A program made the translations under genes and the position numbers. Shown in pieces: positions 9,877 to 23,115 of a stretch of DNA of 64,000 nt. The DNA lies in the NCBI RefSeq assembly GCF_022539315.1, contig NC_066316.1, forward strand, positions 94,916,179-94,980,178. Reading direction: 5' to 3'. Numbering within the stretch: the stretch's first letter is position 1; each line of letters begins with the position of its first letter. Below the pieces are notes generated by a model. It ran no database searches. It was not told where the DNA came from and saw only the letters and a program-made list of their open reading frames with translations. This stretch comes from Serinus canaria. Its lineage: Eukaryota; Chordata; Aves; Passeriformes; Fringillidae.

Positions 9877-11708
9877 TTTTTTGTTATTTGTTTTCTAACA
9901 AATAATTAGGAGTTTTTAGACCCAAGACTTCCTTTGATCCCTGAAGTTTTGAATTTCCGAATTTGCAAGACATTTACAAATAAAACCGGAAAAACTGAAG
10001 ATATATTTTAAAAGAAAGAAGGAAAAGAACATTTATTTTTTTATTCCATGCAGATATCACATTTGCTCTTTAGAATTAATTTTGCGCTACAGAGAATCAG
10101 TCTGAGTGGCAGGCATAGGGCATTTAGGCAATTCAGTCTTTATTACTGGATTATCAATGTTCCAGTAAAGTCCACAGACAGAACTGAATTCAGCTGCCTA
10201 CAAGTCATATAAGAGGTACAGACTAACTTTCTTTCATAATAAATAAATAAATCATGAATAGCCAAGAAAAGCTCAGTCTATCCAACTGGATTCTTTTAAA
10301 TTCAGCTTGGGTCTCCCTGTCTGACTTTCCCTCAACAATTTCCTTACTCATTCAGTCAATACACCAAAAAAAAAAAAAAGAGATGTAAACAAAGCAGATG
10401 TGTTTATGCACAAACTAACCAAATGGTTCATGTCATTCCTGTTAGAATGTCAGCATTCACTGAAATTTTTGATATGTGTATGCGTGTCAGACACACAGTA
10501 TCACTAAATACATGGTTGATATTTGCTAAGTAGGGCAGGAAGTGAAACTGGAACAGACACTCTGCTCTCATTTTCAACCCAGGCAATACCAGGAGAATTA
10601 GAAGGGTTAAATTAGGGCAGAATTTGGCCCAAGGATGTTAGAAAGCTGAAACTGTAATCAACATTTTGTTATCTACAGCTTTAAACACAGTCCCTGTACA
10701 ACACCACGGTGTCAATCTACAAAGTCAATAACCTGTACTTCAAATTTAAATGCAACATTGCAAAGCACTGTGGTGCAGCTAGAACATGCAATATTTTTTC
10801 CCAGGCTCAACCTTTTACTTTACTTTTTGTGCTGCATAACACCTAAAGACACATAAGGCAAGTAGTGAAGTCGCATGGGTGGAACCCCTAGCTCTTCTAG
10901 AAGAATAAGTTTGACACTCCTGCTCCAAATAAGGTGAGTTAAAGAAAAGGATCATAGTTCCAGAGCTCCTCCTGGAATTTAAAAAAGGATCCACACTTCC
11001 TCTGCAATTTTGTAAGGCTAAAAAGAGTAAAATCTAGGATTACAGATGTTTTTTCTTCCCTTTTTTTTTCCTGTCCCTGTAGTGTGTTCACAACAATCTT
11101 CTCAAGTCAGAGCATAAAAACTTCCCTCTTCTTCATCCTCCTCCCACTTCTCACCTCCAAACAGGCATGCTGGAATGGATTTTCTCCTCCCTCCCTGGCA
11201 CAATACATTTACTAAAATACAATGCCAAAACTGTTTCCATCACTCCCTTTTTCTGGTGTTACTGAGGGTCCTATGAGATCAGGTGCAGAGAAGCAGCAGC
11301 TTCTAAATTATACACCTTCTTGGGAGAGAGGAGGGAGGTCATTAAAGAGGACAGAAGCAAAAGGCTTCCAATTCAAAAGTAAGCCAGATAGGAAAGTGGT
11401 GGGAAGACAGAAAATCAGAAGGAAGAGGAGAAAGAAAAAATGCCCAAATGCTGTTTACACACAAATACATACACATACATATGGTTAATAGGCTAATAGT
11501 CTATTAATTGAGGTGAACAGCTACTCCCAGCTCTAAAGCTTCTACTAAATATCTTAACAAAAAACTTAGCTGATGGAACAGATTTGCTTTTCTGATTACA
11601 TACCACTCTTCACAAACAGCTGTACGTTTTGGCATCGCTAGCTACACAAAGTGTAATCTTAACCCACTCCTGGGGCACATAATCTCAGTTTATGTTCTTG
11701 TGATCAAA

Positions 11709-11782
11709 TCCTTCCAGATACAATCTAAGAAGCACTTCAATTCATTCCTTCCAGATACAATCTAAGAAGCACTTCAATTCAT
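11709..11782. repeat. Exact 37-bp tandem duplication
   Basis: The 37-bp unit beginning TCCTTCCAGATACAATC at 11709-11745 is repeated without change at 11746-11782. Absence of any mismatch suggests a recent duplication, or an assembly artefact. Confidence 0.92.
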
Positions 11783-13186
11783 TATCAGTATGAATGGGTA
11801 TAATGAAAAAAAGCAAGTACACATTCTAGTAGGTACAGCCCATGAAAGCTTTTGAATTTTCCGTGAGAGAATATTGTTCACCTTGTGTTCTCAGTAAATT
11901 ATATATTTGCCTCAATACAGGGAAAATAGGCCTTTAAAGGCACTTCTACCAATTCATCAAAATGGAGCACTGAAAATGGCAGTTGCATTCTTCAGCACAG
12001 AAGAGCAGTAGTACCTGGCAGTTTGCACAATTCTGGGTCATGGTACTGATTTCATTTGGCTTCTTCTGCCTATAGTCCATGGAATTACATGCAGGAACAT
12101 CCTTCCTCAGCCTGAATTACACAAGATCACTGTGGTATCCCATACAGACAGAATATATGACTGCAATAGTGTTTTCTTGTGAACTCAGGCATTTCATGAG
12201 TGTTACAACAGCACTGAAAAACTCAACAACCTGTGCTCCACATTTTGCCTGGATATGATACACATCCTTTTCTCTTCCCCTGGCATGACACACTGAGATT
12301 ACTGTTGCTTGACAAAGAAACCAGTGACTGACACTGCAGGTTCCACATTCTACCACAGAAGTCTCTTCAAACTGAAATAATTTCTTGTTGTGCATTTTTG
12401 AACTCAGCTCATAGCTGAGCAACACAATGTCCTTTTAACTTTGCATTCTGGTTTAGCACATTTTGCATGGTGGGCCTTGGTTCTGAGTGAAAGTGAACTT
12501 ATTCTTGAGTCTAGGAAAATCGATTATTTTGGCAGCACAGTGCTTCAGCAGACAATTCAAAAGCTGATGTGACCATTCACTTTGCAAGGACTTTTTCAAT
12601 ATTGTAACATCACACATTTTATTAAGCAATAATACTGATCAAATAGTAAAAGAATATTCTTTTTCATTGCTATTTCAAAACCTGATTTTTGTTTATGTGT
12701 TTATTCTCCTTTCAGGCATGTCTACCACAACTTGTAATGGAGTGTACAAGTACATGTTTCTCTACCATGAATACAAGTCAACCTGCAAAATATATATTGA
12801 ATTAATAAACTTGAGTGATTGCAATTAGGACACCTATACTCTGCTGCATCTGTTAAGAGATACATGCCATGCAAATTATGCATGTACAAGGGACTCCCCT
12901 AATACAGGATGTATTTCATCTTTCTTTGCCTGATTTTATAAACAGCTCAGAGCACATAACACAGGAAAAAAAAATGCCAGCAGGCAGTCAGATATTCCAA
13001 TGAGTAAATGGTATATCTTACTTGAATAAGTGCTACTAGCCAAGAAATATTTGCTAACATCAAACAACAAAATTTTTGAAGGCAAACAATCAGTTGGCCA
13101 ATCTAGTAAGAAATAACTCACTGAACAAAGTCTTTACTGTAAATTATTCTTTAGCACAAATAAACTGTTCTATTTTGATCTCTAAA

Positions 13187-13213
13187 AGCTGTGGAATTCT
13201 ATATTCCACAGCT
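13187..13213. repeat. 11-bp-arm hairpin
   Basis: AGCTGTGGAAT (13187-13197) and its exact inverted copy ATTCCACAGCT (13203-13213) are separated by TCTAT. The flanks are AT-rich unique sequence. Confidence 0.9.
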
Positions 13214-15224
13214 ATATTAAGTTAATAATAGTTGCAACTTATATTAATAACCCACTCTGAATCACCCCAATCCAGTTTATTCCAAGACTGCACAGCAATT
13301 TGAAAAAAAAACCCAAACAGATAAAAGAGTCTATAATCTATCCATTTTCAATAATTCCTCCATTGTCACAAACATATAGAGTCCCCAAATACTACATTTT
13401 ATATTCAGTTCTTTGAGTTAGCTTGAACCTATGTAAAATCATGAGTTGCAGAAGTTCTTTATTGTCTGTGCCTTTAAGAGGGTGCATTGTTTATTCCACA
13501 AGTACATGAAAAAGTTGCAATCTGTGAATTATGAACAAGTCCAGGGGTTTGAAAAAAGTGTTTGGATTACTAATATGCAGGGTTTATTTCTTCCAAGTTG
13601 AGACATGTGTGCATTGTTCTCATACACACTAACGAGCTCTTCTATGACAGGCATTCCATACACCATTGCATGCTTCTGAATAGGAAACACAGGTCAGAGT
13701 TACATGACTTTATTGTTCAGTTCTGCAATACTTTACAGTACTTAAAAAAAAAAATGGGATTGTTCCTGGCATGTACATTGTGGCTGTGATAAGCAGTTAC
13801 AATATACCAATAGCTATAGACATAAAAATACTCTATTAAAACAAAATTGCATATTACTTTAAAATATCTATTATAAAGCTATCACCAGACCACCATCAAA
13901 AACTCATCAGGAATATTATTATTCCAGCACCTCCCTTAAAACAACTTCTCCAGGTTCATACTCCATCCCTGCAGTTTCACCTCATTGTGAAACTTCCTGA
14001 AAGGTTACCCTTACCAGAATTCTAAGTTCTTTAAGTTTAACCTCATTAGAGGTTTCAGAATTGTTCAAAGTTCAGCAATCTTACTGCAAGATAAGGAGCA
14101 ATTTTTACATAAATGAATATTCAAAAATATAAATTATGGCATTAAACTGCAAAACTCATATTACCATTTTATAATTCAATCAAGGTACATGCAATATAGT
14201 TAACAACTGAGAAATGACCATAGAAAAAAGTGGCATGTTATAGGCAGTAAAAAAAAGCTTTAATTCATTTATCTCCCTGAGTATTCAATACTAACTATAT
14301 ACTGAACTCATTCCAGTATGGGATCTAAGCCTATGGGAAGTATCTTTCCAGTTATGAGACCCTCAGTGATTCCTAATCTAGTCACAGTTTTTGTCTCCCA
14401 GCCTACATAAACTTTCAAAGCCAGGGCTGAAGTGCCTTTAAGGGGAAAGAAAATAAGTGGCAAAGTTACCTATAAAATCTGCTATTTGTGTGGGTTTCTC
14501 AGACCTAAAAAAGGTACAGCATTCTGAAGAAAATATATTTACATACACATTTATACAAACACATAGTTTTTTCACAACGTTTAATCAAAAAATTAACAAA
14601 AGCCCCCAGGCTCAGTGCTACTCCAGGTATGCAATGGGAGAAGCCCTTTGGAAGGCCTGGCTCCAGAAGAGAGGAATGAGATAGTAAGGCAGCTCTGTCC
14701 ACCCAGTGTCACCCACAGCCATGCCTAGAAAACAACATACCAAGTGCTTAGTACCAAACTGCACAGATTGGTGCAGTGATTTGCAGCAGATCCTTACTCC
14801 AGAATAAAGCTCTTGGAGACAGGCCTGGCAATCAAATGGCAGTGGCAGGAGATGCTACAGATGCAGGCACTGCAGTGGAAGGTTGTTCTCTTCACTCTTC
14901 TCAGGCACTGTCTGGCCCCAGAACATGCAGAGGTTTTTGGTGTGCCTTTGCACCTGTCAGGGAAACATGCAGAAATCCAAGCAAGCGTCTCTTTTTCAGG
15001 ATCAAGCCGGTCATGTATTTTTATTCCTCTAGCTTGCTGGGCTCATGGGAGATGATATGGCCAAGGATGCAGCCTTAAAGAGCAAGTTTGGGCAGCTAAG
15101 GTAGAAGGTGAAAATCAAAGTCTCACTGTTACCATTGCTATGATGTGTTGACACATATGCCTGGCTTTTCTTAGAGGGACACCACAAGGCACACACAGCT
15201 TTGGCCCCTCACTGCAAGAAAGTC

Positions 15225-15555
15225 ACTGAGCAGCGAGTCCAGACAAGGTGCTGGTGAAGCATCTGGAACACAAGTCCTGTGAGCAGTGGCTGAGGGAGCT
15301 GGGGTTGCTTAGTCTGGAGAAAAGAAGGCCTAAGAGGGACTTTATTGCTCTCTATAATGACTTCAAATTCAGTTGTGTGGGGGCAGCCTCTTCTCCAGTA
15401 ACATGCAACTGGACAAGAGGAAATGTGCCAAGAGGGGGGTTTGACTGAGTATCAGGAAAATTTTATTCCCTGAAAGGATTATCAAGCATTGGAACAGCCT
15501 GCACAAAGAAATAGTAGTATATATGTATATATAAAGATACCTGGACCTTACACAG
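15225..15555 (+). mobile_element. CR1 LINE fragment, both ends lost
   Basis: A sense CR1 piece from the ORF2 tail. It starts around GCGAGTCCAGACAAGGTGCT and includes CTGGAACACAAGTCCTGTGAG, then a stretch encoding [14 protein letters not shown], then GACAAGAGGAAATGTGCCAAG and CATTGGAACAGCCTGCACA. After about 15510 the CR1 3' wording is replaced by an AT-rich run (GTAGTATATATGTATATATA) and a short trace AAGATACCTGGACC; the true CR1 3' terminus is missing. It is an old, 3'-deleted fragment. Confidence 0.85.
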
Positions 15556-18500
15556 ATCAGCCTCCTGCTGATGTAAGCTGTGTGTAAATGAATCTGTAAA
15601 GCAGCCTCAACACAATCAAAGTACAGATGAAATCTAGTTAGCAACTAACAAATCACTCATTATGTGTCTGAATGATCTGAAATTCCAAAGGATCCAGCTA
15701 GGCACTCCAAGCTCTTTGTCCCTCTACTATTCTTGCTCTTTCACAAACACATTTAAATATTGGTTTTAAATGAAACAAGGGACTAAAGAGTAAAAAGATA
15801 AGTTTCTGACTTGAGACTGTGTCCTGTTTCTCAGATCAGGAAATTATGGCAGTACAAAGACCTGGCTCAAAACTTCCATTGCATTTAATTTCGAGAGGTA
15901 AAGAGTTCTGAACACTGCACAGAGATTTAAATCCTCATGTGCACCCACAGGCAAAATTTTGTGTGGGTAGATGAAAGCAAACTCTCTTACGTAATTCCTT
16001 GCCTACGTGACGTTCTCAGAGCACTCTTTAAAAGCAAAAGTAATGATTCCTTGCTCCTGTGTTTCCTTCCTACAGCCTAAATTTGCTTCTGCTTATTCCT
16101 CCCAGCTGGCATTAACTGGTTTTGAGCTCTGAATTTCTATTCACCCAGGGCAGCACTCAGCTCACCAAGCATACTTCACCTGTGCTTTTTGGCAAGATTC
16201 AGTTCTAAGCTGGTGTCTGACACAGTGGATCAGCATATTAACACATGAACCCTGCTCACACGATGGTGTGATTTCCAGCCTCTGCCTCACAGCCAGTTTG
16301 CAGACTCTGTTGTTCCAGATAAAAGGTGCTGTTCTTCAGAGAGATTACACTGAAGCAAAGGGAGCAGCTTTCCAAACTAAAATTGCAGAGTGGCACACAG
16401 GGCATCTTTTTAAAGCTGTACAAAGGAGTTATGAACCTAAATCCTGGAAGATTAAAGACAAAGACTGAGTTGCACTCAGTCAAATGCATATCAAATGCAT
16501 ATAAGCAACATTCTGATTCTAATTAATCTCACACCTTTAAATACCATAACAAATCTTTCAAACCAACATTTTGCATTTCTTTTGTGTATTTTATTTTTCT
16601 TTAGCATGCCCAGTATTTTTCCTGTACATTAGGTGGGTTAAATATATTGCAGTGTGAAAAGGAATCTTTGTGGATATATTTTAGTAAAGATTTGTTTATG
16701 TAACTTTACAGGTCTGTTTAGGAAATTAATTTCCAAGAAAAAAAATTGTTATTGCTTTCAGTCCCATAACTGTAATGCATCTTATATCAGTTCTAGCCAT
16801 GTTAACTTCCCTTTCATTTGAATGAAAGAAGTTAAGAATGTAACAAAATTTATTATTCTCCAGGTTGACTTCAGTGGTATGCACCAGCAGACCTAACAGT
16901 GCCCAAGCAAACCCATGAGCTTGTAAGTCCAGAGAGCCTTTTTTCTATACTGCATTAAATGGAAAACTGTAACTTGTTTTCTTTCAAATGCAGGTGGCAA
17001 GAAGGCAGGTGTTACAGAAAATAAAGGCCTAATAGGAGGGACAGAAGGAATTTGTTAGATGAAACAATGGGCAGTAAAAGGTGTTAATTACTGCAACACA
17101 TCAGCTCTTTTTTTCCCCTGTTTTAATTACTCTCTGGTAAATAATTCCTTTCCTAAACTTGTTTTTTATCATCCTATCTGTATTTCTCATTTAGGCATTA
17201 ATCGATTACTCTGTTTTTATCTGAGGACCAGCACTCTACCACTCTGTCCTTATCACATTTCTTTTTCAGTTCAGAAGTCAGCAGAATTGCTGATCCAAGC
17301 AACATGGAAAGGTGACTGATGACCATTTTACATTAATGACATTTGGCTTTTATGAGGAGTTATATACACTGCAAAATAAATAGCCCACAAAAATAATTGT
17401 GCATGGTATACTAAGAACTCCAATATTGTTGTCAAAACAATGTTATGTGATCTGAATTGGGAGGCATTGGGATAACAGAACACATGAGTGCTGTCTATGC
17501 CACAGGCCTTTCTTCCTCATTACTACATTTATGGTCACTTCAGAACAGACCATTGCAGATGTGAACAAAACCCATTAAACTAAACAGGCCAGATGTTGCT
17601 CCAGTGTCCTTCAGGGAGCAATTGTCTTCTGGAAGGGCAAATAGGAAATGGCTAACAGATATCTCTGCATACAGGCCTGAGAGTGTGCAGACTTTGGGGT
17701 TTGCCTTTCAGGATAGCACCTGCTTGAGCTGCAGTTTGTAAGGACACTGAGTGAGGAGGCAACTCACAGTGGTATCACTCAGATACCACACAATTAAGTA
17801 GACAGGTGAAAAAGCTTTTTATATACACATTTCAAATATATCCCTTGCCATTTCTCTGTGCACATCTGTGTGACAAGAGGTTTCTTGTTTGTTCTAAGCA
17901 ATAGCAGAAATCAAGAAGAACTAAAGTGAAGCCAGTTGGTTACACAGTGCACAGCTCTGTAATGGGCTTAAGGCTGCTCACTCAGGAACTGACTCAATGT
18001 AAGTGTCAAGTAAAGCACTCCATCAGGACTTATGAAGAGATGCTGACAGCAACTGCATTTGTGCACTTCTTCAAACCTCCAAACTACATCTTCCTTGCTG
18101 CTTAACTACTACATAATCTTCACACTCTGTCCAGATCCCCTGATATACACAAGAAACAGCTTTTATTTCTTCCTGTAACCAAGTCCCTAATCAGACTACT
18201 TCCTCACTTGAAGAATGAAAATTAGGCTGCTTATGCAATTCCCATTTTTAGACTTTTTTCTTTAACTGTGATCAGTATTTTATGTGGGTCCAAACATGAA
18301 TGAAATTATTAGTTTTCCTCAAAATTCATTTAATCAAGTGTAGATATATGCCTGCATATACCAACTTCTGTTTCTCTCATCTCCACACAGAAGAAAGATA
18401 AAGAATAAAACATAATAGCTCTCTAACATAATTCTTACAGTACAAAATTATTGTGCACATGCACATCATGCAGGCTCCTTCCAACAAGGTAAAAAAAGGG

Positions 18501-21494
18501 AAATCCTTTAGAGACAAGCGCATTTAATAATGCTATAAGGCTCAAAAAAGGTAAGAGATTTTTTAAAATATAGTAGCAAGAATGAAGGGAAAAAAAAGCT
18601 GAAAAGAAAAGCAATAGAGAACTCACTTGAGAGATCAGATGGCTCCAGTGATGAAGTTAAATGAACAACTTTTAAAGTTCATCATTTGCTGCAGTGATAA
18701 ATGGAAAGGTTTAGCATAGAGATTAGATGTGTAACAGAAGCAGAGGAAATATTTATGTGCAAAAAAAGACAGCACCTGTGACCTGTCCCTATTTGCCATT
18801 ATAAAAGGAGAGGGACAATTCCCCAGAGGTAAAACAACTCAAGTAACCTGTCAGGAAAAAAAATGGAGGGAGAAGGTCAGAGAATAGAAAACACAAGCAG
18901 AGGCAGTCTGGGAAGGAACAGAGGAAGAGCTGGATTTGGGAGAGATCAGGTGAATTAGCCAATGAAGGTGACACAGGATGCGGTGACACAGTCTTGTCTC
19001 CTGGAACAAGACAGCAGTCTTGCCACAGCAGTCTGAAAACCTAGACAGTGTTCAAGAAGGCAGCTGAATTAATAATGAAGCTTTTAATCAGATAGAAGTA
19101 ACCAGAAGACATATATTGTCTTATAGCTCAATGCAGAAACCTGGCCAAGGGAGACAGCATTTCTATTATATGGCTACTTTTAATGATAGATACCCATCAG
19201 AGGCCCTTCCTATTGTGAAGACAGGTTATAGATACAAATCAACCCACAAGTATCCCATAAAACTCCTTCTGGGAAGCTGGTCCCGAGACCTACAGATCTC
19301 CTAGTCTGAAATCCTCTTATCACTCCAAATTAACTCTTGTGCTAGCACTAGCCTTGAGCTTAAACAGCTCTTCCCCTGCTGCATGTGTCTGTCTATATTG
19401 CAGAGTATTCAGCAAAGCAAATGCACTGACAAGTACCAGCTGCTGTACAAGCACAGGTCTCTGCAGGGCCCAGTGAGGGATGTCAGAACCAGAACAACCA
19501 TTTTTTCTTCTTCCAGTTCAGCATGTCAGTAAGGGGGCCCAAGGTACAAAGTTTCAAACATGTGAGAAACCAAGTGCTCTGAGACAATGTCTGGCAGATG
19601 ATCTGTTCCCTGAGAACTGATGCACTCAAGTTAGCAGTTTCTCTGATATACAATGTGAGATACCAAAAGGCAGGGCACTTTAAGTGAGAAAGGGCTGTTA
19701 ATTTAGAATGGCTTTGCTAGTTCAGTTCATTAACTTCTGAGTAACACCACAAAACCTTTTTATCCTTCCTGACTTTCTCTTGGGTGAAGAAGAGTGAATG
19801 GGAAACTGAGAGAGAGAGATCTAAGTTTCAAGGATCCAGGCAAACTTTCCCTCTGATTTGTAAGAGCATTCTACTACTACCACTCACACAGTCAGTGCTC
19901 TGGAAGGAGATTTATTAATCAAACACAAGAAATAAACATTTCTAATGAGACTAAGTCAACTACAGGAATGGAAGCCAGCACAGACCTTATGAAGGGGGCT
20001 GTTATGCAGTCCATCAAATGCACAGGAGAGGTGCCCACAAATATTCAGTTGAACACTCTTTAAAGGCAGCTGTTGTCTGAACAAATGTATTTTCTCCCAC
20101 TTTGCAATGTATGCAGTTAGCTGATTTTACAAGGATCTTCTAAAACAGCAGTGAAGACCACTCAAAGCCAGTAAGTATGGCCATTGAACAGAACATCACT
20201 GAAAGACTAAATCCAAATTGTTGACATTTTAGAGCTCAAAAACACTGAAACATAACACACACAGGAAGGTCTCACAAATGTCTTAGAGGATAGGTTCAGT
20301 ATGAGAAACCACAGCAATGACATTCCCATATATATTGCTAGTTGATTTCTGTTATCCTCTCAGTATTTATCATATTGGGTGTAATCACTGCTATATTTTA
20401 TCATACACTGGTGCCACAACACAACCTGATATACATAAATATATATATATTCCTTTTACAGAAAGAAAGGCAAAGCTAATAGGGAAAAAAAGTTTAGAGG
20501 TAGAAAATACACTTTGACTTGTTTTCACACGTTGTTTTTGGTATGTGTGTACAACTGCATAGGCAGTCATCATGTACATAAGTCCTCCTCTTTTAAAAAA
20601 CAAGTCCTTCATCCATGTGGCTATTTATGCTACATGTTTCACTCTGTCAGGTTAATCTGCAGTTTTGTTCCATTCTCCTGTACTTTCTTGGCTACTAGAT
20701 CCTCAGGATATTTTCTAATATATTTTAAAGATTAAAATATTATTCTGTTAATCTAATAATCACAGTAGGTTTTCAGTTATCTTTTATAACCTTTTTTTTT
20801 TTCATAAATAACTGTACTTCTTCCAAAAAGTAAAAGATTGGCAGCATTTTCAACTCAATCATTAGTCCACATTCTGTTGAGCATGGGTGCCTCGTGTGTG
20901 TTCTGGAGGATTCTGCCCCAGGAGCAAGAGGCTAATTCATTCTTCATGCTTATTCAGTCCTTGGCCTTTCTACTGATCCCTCCAACAAGGGAGGGGCCAA
21001 TTAGCACCAATCAAGGTAGTGAATTTGGGATTTGGAACCCTTCACTAGACACTACGCTAACATCATCCACGCCTTTCACAGAATACATGAAATGTATTGT
21101 CAAATGATAATTTACAGTGTTACCCTCACACAGAAAAAAGCTTGGTTTCAACTTATGATATGTGATTTTTTTTTTTAACCAAGATATCTGCCTTTAAATA
21201 AAAAAAATAGAAGATTTTAAAAAGTTGTCTATGAAATGCACAGCTTTATAAAATGCACATAAAAACCCCTGTGGTCATAAAAAGCTACAGAAAACATATA
21301 AACCTGTGCCAATCACATATATTCTTTAAGCAGTACTTGTAGCATGACATTATTCTTATTATCATGGAATCAAACAGAAGTTTTCCATGTGAATAAAACA
21401 GTTCAGCTTCTTGGTCAGCAAAATTATGCAAGAAACTGCACAAGACAAACTTTTCAAAGTATTTTTATATACATATATATGTCTGTGCAACTGT
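15556..21494. other. AT-rich intergenic DNA, no gene seen
   Basis: About 5.9 kb without recognisable gene. A bulged hairpin at 16802-16835 is listed separately. TCAAATGCATA is duplicated at about 16479-16500. AT-rich runs include TAAATATATATATATTCC near 20439-20453 and a (TA)n stretch near 21467-21480. Short frames such as 16268-16468 and 17059-17319 have no identified domain. Confidence 0.55.
16802..16835. repeat. Bulged hairpin
   Basis: TTAACTT plus CTTTCATT on the left and AATGAAAG plus AAGTTAA on the right form about 15 paired bases around a TG spacer, with a two-base bulge on the left arm. No association with a known RNA is visible. Confidence 0.7.
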
Positions 21495-21655
21495 CAGAAT
21501 GATTGGGAGGGACCTTAAAGATCATCTAGTTCCAGCCCTCCTGCCAAGGGCAAGGATGCCACTCACTAGATCAGGTTGCTTAGGGCTCCCTCCAACCTGG
21601 CCTTGAACACTTCCAGGAATGGGGCATCCACAAGCTCCACAACTTCTCCAAGCAA
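21495..21655 (-). mobile_element. CR1 LINE 3' end, old
   Basis: An antisense CR1 3' end of about 160 bp. The plus strand reads TTGGGAGGGACCTTAAAGAT and CATCTAGTTCCAGCCCTCC, the reverse of the conserved CR1 terminus, followed by GATCAGGTTGCTTAGGGCTC, CCTGGCCTTGAACACTTCC and GGGGCATCCACAAGCTCCAC. The wording matches the older CR1 type seen at 3.9 and 38.6 kb. A short (TCTG)/(TCTA) repeat follows at about 21661-21686. Confidence 0.88.
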
Positions 21656-21660
21656 AGCCT

Positions 21661-21690
21661 ATCTGTCTGTCTGTCTATCTATCAATCAAA
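21661..21690. repeat. TCTG/TCTA tetranucleotide repeat
   Basis: TATCTGTCTGTCTGTCTATC followed by TATCAATC forms a short interrupted tetranucleotide microsatellite at the edge of the CR1 remnant. Confidence 0.8.
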
Positions 21691-22539
21691 CCTAACTCAG
21701 AAAAGTCTAAGATATTTCTGAATGTTTATTTCATCAGTTGATCTATAAACAGATCTGCACAATAAAGCAGGTTAAATCTTTAATTTACCTCAGTTATCCA
21801 AATTTGTTAATTCTTAACCTCATTGAATCTCTAGATTTCAATAATGTCAGATTGAACAGGGACAAAACCAACCCACAAACACAACTAATTTTCAAGTTTA
21901 ATCCTGTTTTATGGGCTATATTTCCTTTTCTTTTGCTGTTACAAAGTTTCTCTAGTAAAGCCTGTTTCTTCCTCTCATTCTCTCAACCCAAAGGGCAACA
22001 TTATCATGTAAGTTCAAGCACAGAACTTACAGTGGGACATTTCAGAATGCAAACTCTGAAAACTCAACCTTTATTTCCAAATGTCTGCAACAACATTATA
22101 ACCATCCCACAATACCAGTTCTTTTAGTTTGTTAGTGTTTATGTACTGTTAACACTGCTCTTCATCACAAATAACTGATCCACTCTTTCTGATACATAGA
22201 AGGTTGCAAAACTGCAACCTTTTGTAACATGATTGTAGGTTGATGACAACCACCCAATGGTTCTTGCACTCCCTCTCCTCAAAACAATGGAGAAACAAGA
22301 TGAAAAGGCCCATGGGTTGAGACAAGAACATTGAGATCACTTAACAATTGCTATTAAGGGCAAAACAGACTTAATATGGGGAAAATTAATTTCATTTATT
22401 GGGAATTAAAGATAGAGTTGAATGGTGAGAAACAAAGACAAAAACTAAAATACCTTCCCTTCACCTGCACATTCTTTCCATGCGCAACTTCACTTCTTCA
22501 CTTCCTACTCTTCTTCCTGTCTTACCTGCCCCAAGGGAA
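21691..22539. other. Intergenic DNA, no gene seen
   Basis: About 850 bp. The 129-codon frame at 21738-22127 has no recognisable domain, is rich in hydrophobic and aromatic residues, and has no splice context. Read as chance. Confidence 0.5.
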
Positions 22540-23115
22540 TCAGGAAGCAGGGGTGGGATCAGTCCATAACAGCTCCTCTCTGCCACTCTTCCTCCCACCT
22601 CTGCCCTCTTCTAGTGTGGGTCCTTCCACAGACTGCAGGTCTTCACGACAAACCTTCTCCTCCGTGTGCTCTCCACAGACCACAGACCTCTCTGGAAGTA
22701 TCCACCAGCTCTGCCATGGGATCCTCCACAGGCTGCAGTAGGGATATCTGCTGCACCACGGTCCTCTCCATTGGCAGGAGGAGAATACCTGCTCCACCAA
22801 CATCTCCTCCATGGGCTGCAGAGAGTATCTTAAACCCTGGTGCCTATAAGTGCTTCCTCTCCCGCCTCCCCTTTCTCTGCCCTTGGTGTTTGCAAGGTTT
22901 CTCACACTTTTTTCCCCTCACTCCTCTCTGCCTATGCAGTGCTTTTTCCCTTTCTCATGTTATCACAGAGATGCACTATCTTGGCTGATGGGCTCAGCTG
23001 CGTCCTGCAGTAGGTACATCGTGAAGCCACCTGAAACTGGCACAGCAGACCCTGAAGACCTTCCACAGAGGCCACCCCTGCAGCCTCCCACCCACACAAC
23101 AAACATTGCTGAAGA
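22540..23115. mobile_element. Probable old avian ERVL-type LTR fragment
   Basis: A C/T-rich stretch stands out from its AT-rich surroundings. It has repeated variants of CTCCATGGGCTGCAG (for example CCTCCACAGGCTGCAG at about 22723-22738 and CTCCATGGGCTGCAG at 22807-22821), then CCTTGGTGTTTGCAAGG, CCCTCACTCCTCTCTGCC, ATGTTATCACAGAGATGCA, TGATGGGCTCAGC and GAAGCCACCTGAAACTGGCA. This order resembles, from memory, an LTR/ERVL-related repeat common in bird genomes. I cannot fix its borders, strand or family. Three overlapping frames of 98-124 codons in it (22376-23149) are therefore not taken as genes. Confidence 0.5.

Larger units (their letters stand above)
9478..15224. other. AT-rich intergenic DNA with hairpins and a tandem duplication
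   Basis: About 5.7 kb without a recognisable gene or interspersed repeat. Listed separately are the palindromes at 9850-9876 and 13187-13213 and the 37-bp duplication at 11709-11782. A perfect octamer ATGCAAAT is at 12869-12876, followed by TATGCAT. A run of A is at about 10366-10379. Frames such as 11222-11488 plus (lysine/arginine-rich), 12117-12425 minus and 14776-15078 plus lack recognisable domains. Confidence 0.55.
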
